From: Carnegiea gigantea
Taxonomy: Eukaryota > Streptophyta > Magnoliopsida > Caryophyllales > Cactaceae
Direction of reading: 5' to 3'
NCBI GenBank assembly: GCA_029747015.1
Contig: JAKOGI010001338.1
Span: forward strand, 167,501-231,500
Length of the DNA stretch: 64,000 nucleotides
Shown here one piece after another: positions 56,873 to 64,000 of the stretch. The position numbers and the translations under genes are program-made. The first letter of the stretch is position 1. Each line of letters starts with the position of its first letter. The notes below the pieces were generated by a model, which searched no databases, had not been told where the DNA came from, and saw nothing but the letters and a program-made list of their open reading frames with translations.

Positions 56873-59800
56873 TGTAACACCCGCATTCTTCATTTTTCGT
56901 TAAGCTGATCGTATTATCTTTTTAAGTTATAAAATCGTATTTTATTAACGATATAAATTAAATTATTATCTATGTGCCTATGTGAGCGATAATTTTATTA
57001 AAAAGAATATTTCATCACCATTTATATTATTATTATTATCATTAATTGTTTAGAAAATTTTTGAGTTGATGATAACTCATGCCTTTGAATCATTATTCAA
57101 TTTATTTAGTCGTTTCCCGAGTTTGGTTAGGCCGCTGATTTTAGAATGTTTCAACCCAAGCCTGGACTGAACATTAACGAATTTGGGATCGGGGGTTAGG
57201 TTGTTGTAGCAATTGAACCCAAAATAAACCTTAAAAAAAAAAGAAAAGGGAAGGGGACAGCAAGGGGCTGAAGCCCCTTATTTTCTCAACGAAGGCACGA
57301 CAGGGGGTTCCCAAACCCCATCCCCGCGACCCACACCAAGGAAGAGAGAGTTCGAGCGAGGGAGAGAGGGAGAGAAGGGGGCTGATGCCGGTGGTAGGTC
57401 AGGCGGCGACAGCCGTACGTCACCGGCGACCAGGGAGCTACAGAGAGTGAGGGAGAGGAGGCAGGCTCAGGTAATGCGTGAGAAACCGGGGCTTGGGTCA
57501 AACTCTAGCCGCCTTGACCCCCAGACGCCGCCTCCACCACCACCAACGACAGTCTGGCAGGCTTGAAGGCCGGAAAGGGGGGATGGGAAGCAGCAACTAG
57601 TAGCAACCTTAGCAGCAATGAAAAAGAGGGAAATCAAGGATTAGCCTAACTTACTTCGGGTCTGAGAGTAGTAGCGAGGAGGGACAAATTATGGGCTTTG
57701 AAACTTTCAAATCAAGCCTAATTAGCCCAGGAGTTGGCTCCTTAGATTGGATCGAGGTGGGTGTTCCTCGCCTCCTAAATATTAGCAATTTCAAAAATGT
57801 TTTAGTCTTAAGTTGTGATGCATGTCAGTTTAGGATTAGTTAGATTAATTGAAATTATGCATGTTTTATATCGGCTGAATTCAATTTAAATCGATCTATG
57901 TTAAGTTTAGTTAATTCATGCCTGAAAGGGACTTCGAAATAACCAAGCAATGTCTTGAATCAATATATATTAGTTTAGTTAATTAATACCTGAAAATGAC
58001 TTCGAACTGATCCCGTTTAATTAACTAATACATGGTTGAAAGTAGTTTCGAAATAACCCAAGAACGCTTTGAATTGATGCACATCAAGTTAGTTGATTCA
58101 AGTTTGAAAATGACCTTTGAAATGACATAAGAATGCCTTAAGTTGATGCATGCTAATATGGTTAATTCATGCCTAAAATGACCTTGAAAACGACATAGTA
58201 ACCTTAGTTAGTTAAAACATATACGTAAGCCTTAACACGACTAAGTTATGCTTTAAAAATGACACGAATTAGGCATGCTGATTGCTTTGAATCGATACTT
58301 GTTAAGTTAGTTAATGCGTGCTTGAAAGTAACTCTGAAAAGAACTAAGAATGCCTTGAACCGATGCTTGCTATGTTAGCTAAATCATGTTTAAAAGTAGC
58401 TCCTGAATCAACCTAAGCATGTCTTCAATTGATGCCTGCTAAGTTAGTTAATTAATGTTTGAAAGCAACCTTCGAATCGATCTAAACGCACTTTAAGCCG
58501 ATGTCTGTTGAGTTAGTTAATGCATGCTTAAAGGTAGCTTTTTGAAACAACCTAAACATGCCTTAAGTTATTTATGTTGAGTTAGTTGATTATGCTTAAA
58601 AGTAGCCTTCAAAACGACCTAAGCATGCTTTAAATCGAGGTATGTTAAGCTAGTTGAATCATGCCTAAAAATGACCTTGAAACGACCTAAGAATGTTTTA
58701 AGTCAATGCATTCTAAGTTAGTTTCACGCCTTATTAGTTTGTTTCAGTCTGTTGAGTACCCTACTTAAGTTAATGAAATATATATGTTTATAAATGTTGT
58801 AATTCATCGGTGGATGGATGCTGATCGCTAGGTGAGTTTATATGTCGCTATTATGCCATTCTTTATGACTTTTATGATGCTATGCTGTGCTTATGAAATT
58901 AAAAACCAAGTTGGTAGTCGGATGGCTTGAGTATGAACTAATGAGAGTTTTGAGATTCTTGTGGTCGGTGTTGTGTGAGGAGGGAGCCTGGGTTGTATTT
59001 AACCGCAATCATGTGGATTACGATACTATGTGTGGCTTATTCTGCTAAGTTGATTATGAAGTGATTGAATCGTTACGTGCAAACCCCCTTCCCCTTATGT
59101 CATTAAGTTTCATCTTGCGAGTGAGGGTGAGTTTGAAAAAGACGGTTTTCATGGTTATAACTAATAGTAGCCATAACTATCAGTGATCGATGCCCTATTT
59201 TAACTATACAAATGCAGTTTTGGGAGTATACCTACTAGAACGGGGGAATCTCTAAGGAATTTTAAAAAAAAGAGAGTGTGATGTATAAAAAAGGATTTCA
59301 CTGTGAGAGGCAGCAAACTTATTAGTCATTATGGCCATGCACTTTAAATTGGCTAAGATAATATGCTTTGGACAATATGATATGAATGATGTTAGTATAG
59401 GGAATAAGCCCTAGTACTAGGAAACCCTAGAAGGCCCTGACGAGGGTAATGGTCCAATATATTATATGTAGTCGTCCCGGGAGTAAAAGTTTAAGCATGA
59501 GTGTTAGGTCTCACTATGGGGTTGAGAATAGATCTCACCCAATCAGCACCCTGTAATGATCTTATGCCAGAAGTGTTTTTCTAATAAGCAAAGAAACGCA
59601 ATTGGCATTTGTCATTTCAAGTATTTCAGAAAAAAGGAAAGTTTTAAGGGCCATTAGGAGGCTAGATTGAATGAAACATGAAAAGCTTATAAGGGTCCTA
59701 TAAGGATCAATACAAAAGAAATTCCTTTTAAACAATGTGAACGTCAAGAGGTTATGAAAAGTGTTTTCAAAGAAAGAAAGGAAAATCCCTATGAATGCCT

Positions 59801-60851
59801 TATGGAAAAGATTCCCAAGCTCCGTTGAATGCTATTTCAAGTAATATGTGGCTAGTTCAAGAGGTTAAATAAAGTGTTTTCAGAAAGAAGAAAAGGAAGA
59901 TCTCTATGCATATCCTGTGCTTATTTTATGAATGAGTGTTTGAATGAAAATTCAAGCAACGCATCGCTATGTCCGTAATGAATCAAACATTAAAGCTTTG
60001 AATGTGCATAACCTATGAAAAAAAGTTCTTTGCTTAGCCTTCGTTGCTTGCTTATGTGTCTGAGTGTTTGATTTTTAAGAGATTTGGTTATTTAGGAACC
60101 TAAAAATGAATTTAAGCGGCTAAAATGAAGTTTATTGGTAATAATCCATCCTTGGGGACTATGATTACCTAATATGATAGCAATACATAAGCACGTGATA
60201 TGTGGCCATTAATAGTAATATTGCCTGTGGGGAATACTCACTGAGTATGTGGTTGCTCATCCCATTACTCTTTCCCCTTTTCCCCAGGTTTACATTATGA
60301 CAAGTAGAAGCCAGGTCACTTATGCTAAGATGAAGTTTATCCTTGCTTGTAAGGTGTCATGTCTGCCGATTTGAAGGAGTCTTACATGTTTAACGAAGTC
60401 ATGTAATGTATTCCTAGAATTGTAAATATTTGTAAACAAGTATTCTAGTTTATGTAGTGCATTCGGTTTAAGAATCGCTCCGTATTACCATGTGAGCCAA
60501 CTATCTAATTTGCCAGTTGTCCTTTTAGCTGAAATCAGTTACGTTTTGGGATGTAAATCCTAGTACTCCGGTTGTGTAAACTGTTAAGTTGTATCATTCA
60601 TTTCTCCCGTATTAATAAACTATATTGTTTGATGTACTCCGAGCGAGTTTCTCGTTGAGTTATGAACTCTGGCGTGTAGCCGCTGAGCTTATTTTAGAAT
60701 GCTTTATGCTTTTATGACTATAGGGGTTTATTGTAAGGCTTAAGCCTGGAAATTGTCAGTTTTTAAGGGAAGCTCTGGCTGTTTAAACCCAGAAGTTAAG
60801 TAGGAAGTAAGAAAACGTAATGCTCCTGGCCCTAGGAGCTGGGGTGTTACA
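56873..60851. mobile_element. Solo LTR (3979 bp) with TSD AGGTG, probably gypsy/chromovirus
   Basis: The ends are TGTAACACCCGC... and ...GGGGTGTTACA, an inverted pair of about 11 bases. AGGTG flanks it on both sides (56868-56872 and 60852-60856). Removing it restores the RT codons R-K-V-L-E-R. There is no coding sequence. Such TGTAACACCC...GGGTGTTACA ends and a length of several kb fit long gypsy-type LTRs, so this is read as a solo LTR left by LTR-LTR recombination. An array of about 80-bp repeats fills its middle. Confidence 0.8.
57850..58740. repeat. Tandem array of about 11 degenerate units of about 80 bp
   Basis: Each unit reads roughly ttaagttagttaattcatgc, then ctgaaaNtgacctNgaaa, then cgacctaagNatgNcttNaa and tNgatgcatg. 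Units vary in length and sequence, with small deletions. The array is inside the solo LTR. Confidence 0.8.
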
Positions 60852-60856
60852 AGGTG

Positions 60857-61889
60857 TTGGAGAGGTGTAGGGAGAAAAATTTGACTTTGAACTGGAAGAA
60901 ATGTCACTTCATGGTTAGGGATTGAGGTAGACAAAGCTAAGACTAACCTGATTGTTAATCTTCCTCCTACCACTTATGGGAAAGAGGTGTAGCCTTTCCT
61001 TGGCTATGTTGGCTCTTATCGTCATTTCATTAAGAACTTTAGTAAGACTGCAAAGCCTTTGTCTAATCTGCTAGCCAAGGATGTGCCATTTTATTTCTCT
61101 GAAGAGTGTCATGAGGTATTTTCTAAGCTTAAGGAGGCTTTAACCTCTGCTCCTGTTCTTCATCCTCCCATTTGGGGAGAACCATTTGAATTGATGTGTG
61201 ACGCGTCTAATTATGCTATTGGGGTTGTATCAGGATAGCATATTGATAGGAAACCCCATGTTATTTACTGTGCTAGTCACACATTGAATAATGCCCAGCT
61301 GAATTACACGACTACTAAGAAAGAATTTTTAGCTGTGATCTTCTGTTTTGAAAAGTTTAGATCCTATCTGAGTGGGTCACATGTAATTATTTACACTGAC
61401 CACTCTACCCTTAAGCACCTTCTTTCTAAGAAGGATGCTAAGTCTAGATTTATGAGATGGATTTTACTTTTGCAAAAATTTGACTGTGAAATCAAGGATA
61501 AGAAAGGTTCTGAAAACCTTATAGCTGATCATCTGTCTAGGATCTTCTATGATAGAGAGAGTGAATCCAGTATTTCAGAATGCTTCTCCAATGAGCAATT
61601 GTATGTTGTTCACTCTGATCCTTGGTATGCTGATATTGTAAACTATTTAATTACTGGTAGGATCCCTGAGGGTTGGACTAAGAATGACAGAGATAGATTC
61701 TTCCACCTTGTGAAATTCTTTATTTCAGATGACCCTTATTTGTTTAAGTACTACTTTGACCAAGTCTTTAGGAAGTGCATTCCCGGCCATGAGGTGAGAA
61801 GTGTCCTTCCGTTTTGTTATAACCAGCCATGTGGGGGACATTTTAGTGGTAGAAAGACAGTAATCAAAGTTCTTCAATGCGGTTTTTAG
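60857..61889 (+). pseudogene. Gypsy F end of RT and RNase H
   Basis: RT resumes with LERCREKNLTLNWKKCHFMV, then, after a frame change, LGYVGSYRHFIKNFSKTAKP and LLAKDVPFYF. RNase H has CDASNYAIGVV, the stop at about 61239, then TTTKKEFLAVIFCFEKFR and YTDHSTLKHLLSKKD, so the D-E-D residues remain. The H2C2-like integrase start, CYNQPCGGHFSGRKT, ends the frame at 61889. Confidence 0.85.
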
Positions 61890-62827
61890 TGGCATACTTT
61901 ATTTAAAGATGCATTTGAGTACTGCAAGAGTTATCCTAGACGCTAGCAGTTGGGTAGAATAAGCAAGAGAGATATGATGCCACTGAACCCCATCATTGTT
62001 GTCGATGTTTTTGATGTGTGGGGTATTAACTTTATGGGATCATTTTCATATTCCTTTGGGAATGAGTACATTTTGTTAACTATGGACTATATTTCTAAAT
62101 GGGTTGAGGCCATCTCTTCTAGGACCAATGAAGCTAAAGTCGTTGTGAAATTCCTTATGGAGAACATCTTTGCTCGAGTTGGTATGCCCCGTGCTATCCA
62201 TTTTGATAATCGATCTTTCGATGCCTTATTGAAGACGTATTCCATAGTCCATAGGCTTGCTACTCCCTACCATCCCCAAACCAGTGGCCAGGTTGAAATG
62301 TCAAATTAGTAGATCAAGCAGATTTTAGAAAAGACAGTGAGTAGGGAAAAGATTGGGCTGACAACCTGGTGGGTGCTCTTTGGGCATAGAGGACGGCTTT
62401 CAAAACTCCCTTAGGTATGTCACTATATAGGGTAGTTTATGGTAAGCCTTGTCATTTACTTGTGGAGATAGAGCATAAAGCTTGGTGGGCCATTAAGAAG
62501 CTCAATTATGACTTAACTGAGGTAGGCGAGGAGAGACGACTGCAACTGAGTAAGCTAGATAAGATTAGGATTGAGGCTTATGAGAGTGCTCGATGTTACA
62601 AAGAGAAGGCGAAGTTGTTTCACGATCGACATATTTTTAGGAAAGAGTTACCCCCGGGAATGAAAGTACTCTTGTATGACTCTAGGCTCCATCTGTTTCC
62701 AGGGAAATTGAGGTCCCGATGGACGGATCTTTATATTGTCTTACATGTTTTTCCTTATGATGCAGTTGAAATTCAGGATCCTCAGAGTGGTGCCACCTTC
62801 AACGTGAATGGCCAGTGTTTGAAATGA
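61890..62827 (+). pseudogene. Gypsy F integrase
   Basis: The catalytic core (61950-62309) shows [31 protein letters not shown] and [15 protein letters not shown]. The first catalytic residue, Asp in the usual WGIDF, is Asn here (AAC, 62028-62030). The second, in FDN, and the Glu in GQVE remain. The C-terminal domain (62417-62827) contains [15 protein letters not shown] and GKLRSRW. Stops at 61889, about 61945 and 62309 break the frame. Confidence 0.8.
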
Positions 62828-64000
62828 TTTTTGGAGCTGACGGGCTAAGAAGATTTGGAGTGTCTGATACTCCACGAACCGGCCGATGATCGATGATTGT
62901 GATCTGAGATAGTTTGGGTGTACTTTGCACAAGACCTGATTTCCTAGAAATTTCTTCTCTTCTCCTCTTCTTCTTTCTCTCTTTTCTTCTTTCTTTGTCT
63001 TATTCCAATTTCTTTTTGCATAGTTGGTTGCTTTTCCTTGTCTATGATTGGTTATTTTGTTTTTGAGTCTTTCTAGATTTTTTTGTGGTCTTCATGTGTC
63101 TATTCCACTTCCAATAAGGACATTGTGAGATTTTAGTGTGGGGGTGGGGTGCCTATGTGCACATACATTTTTTGAAAAATTTTGAAAAATCAAAAAAGAA
63201 TTTGGTTTTGTTTTTGGGGGACGTTTGTACTATATCTGATTAGCTTAAATCCCCTGTACTTTGGATATTAGCTTTTATATAAGTAAGATGTGCGTGAAAA
63301 GTCTCTGGCCTCAGTGTATCATTCTAAGCCCTAATTCTAACTCCACTTGTTCAATATAGATTGTGTAATCCGATCCTTGTTTGTTCCTTCATCATTATCT
63401 TTTGGTCTTAGGTTTCCATGAATGATTCTCCCACTTGCTTGTGACACGATTACTCTGAAAAAATGAAAAAAAAAGAATATTATGAATAAAGAAGAGAAAA
63501 AGGAAAAGATATGAAATAAAATTTGGAATGACAAGTATCCTTATAAGGCATGCGCTACTAGGCATGAGGTATGTGCTACTGGGTGTTAACCTTTAAGGCA
63601 ATACTGCTACTAGGAAAGCTTACTTCCAATGTTAATATAATAATAATGTAGTTGTGTCAGTCAAGTGGAATTGAGTCTAATTCTGGTAAATCTAAGTCTT
63701 TCGATGATAATACACTTGCACACGAGCGATGACATGGATTCAGAATCTTGAAGTATAATGGGGTGAAAAATTAGTGCTTTGATATCATTTATAGGGTAGA
63801 GGATTTTGAAGTACATTCTTTGTATATGCAGGTCAATAATTTGATCACATGGGTGATTTAGTTGATTAGAATGTGTGCATATCTTTCCCTAATTTTATAC
63901 ATATTAGCTTTCAGAAAAAACCAAAAAGATTTTCTTTTTGAAATAATTTTTGTGAGTATTTTACTTGAAAACTCTCACAAGACCTCACTTGTCCACTTGG
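62828..64000 (+). other. Gypsy F 3' non-coding region
   Basis: It has CT-rich tracts (62950-62995), a purine-rich agtgtgggggtgggg that may be a polypurine tract (about 63134), and gctactaggca-type short repeats (63548-63615). No gene is seen, and no copy of a 5' LTR is recognised before the window ends. Confidence 0.5.

Larger units (their letters stand above)
51981..64000 (+). mobile_element. Gypsy element F (Athila-like), interrupted by a solo LTR
   Basis: In order: gag (53680), protease (55217), RT (55891-56872, resuming at 60852), RNase H (61284), integrase (61890-62827) and a 3' non-coding region with the purine-rich agtgtgggggtgggg at about 63135. RT before integrase marks it as Ty3/gypsy. 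The LALLDLGASVNL-type protease marks the Athila/Tat branch. Stops, frameshifts, an RT deletion and a 3979-bp insert make it non-functional. Its 3' LTR lies beyond the window. Confidence 0.8.

Noticed and set aside
57850..58740. CRISPR-like array
   Set aside because: Units are contiguous and degenerate with no unique spacers, and the DNA is from a plant nucleus.

Overview
The window is nuclear DNA of a flowering plant. One spliced, plant-type gene sits in a dense, AT-rich nest of decayed retrotransposons, DNA transposons and one endogenous pararetrovirus. The gene is phosphoenolpyruvate carboxylase (PEPC): nine GT-AG exons on the + strand between 32137 and 37613, all in frame, ending in the plant C-terminus QNTG. 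The species cannot be named from the sequence. The residue that usually separates C3 from C4 PEPC is Ala, so the enzyme looks C3/housekeeping. Its expected first exon (about 55-60 residues, start codon and regulatory Ser) is not visible anywhere in the window.

Layout. 1-4813 (- strand): the 5' part of an Athila-like Ty3/gypsy element with LTR, PBS, gag and protease but no pol in view. 4.8-7.8 kb: a LINE zinc-binding fragment, a near-perfect 45-bp foldback and AT-rich repeats. 7.8-18.7 kb: a copia element whose integrase codons are split by a 7.17-kb insert with degenerate Mutator-like terminal inverted repeats and a 9-bp target duplication (7/9). That insert carries a decayed Caulimoviridae-type provirus (- strand, about 8.65-15.3 kb). 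19.4-29.45 kb: a second copia element with 112-114 bp LTRs, entered just after its PBS by a third copia element (19570-24403, perfect TSD TAACC). 29.5-32.1 kb: a duplicated flank and non-coding DNA. 32.1-37.6 kb: PEPC, with a 1.14-kb hAT-like element in its third visible intron. 39.5-45.35 kb: copia fragments and a 5'-truncated copia element. 48.0-51.2 kb: repeats and a candidate Helitron holding a 537-bp hAT-like element with a perfect 8-bp TSD. 52-64 kb: a second Athila-like gypsy element whose RT is split by a 3979-bp solo LTR (perfect TSD AGGTG) that contains an array of about 80-bp repeats.

How the parts relate. None of the mobile elements looks able to move: every pol region has stops, frameshifts or lost catalytic residues. 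The nesting gives a relative history. Copia A is older than the TIR insert; copia B is older than copia C; the gypsy element at 53-63 kb is older than the solo LTR. The most unusual structure is the pararetrovirus framed by Mutator-like TIRs inside a copia integrase. All boundaries were read by eye from repeat alignment and reading-frame continuity. Family names rest on motifs, not on searches.
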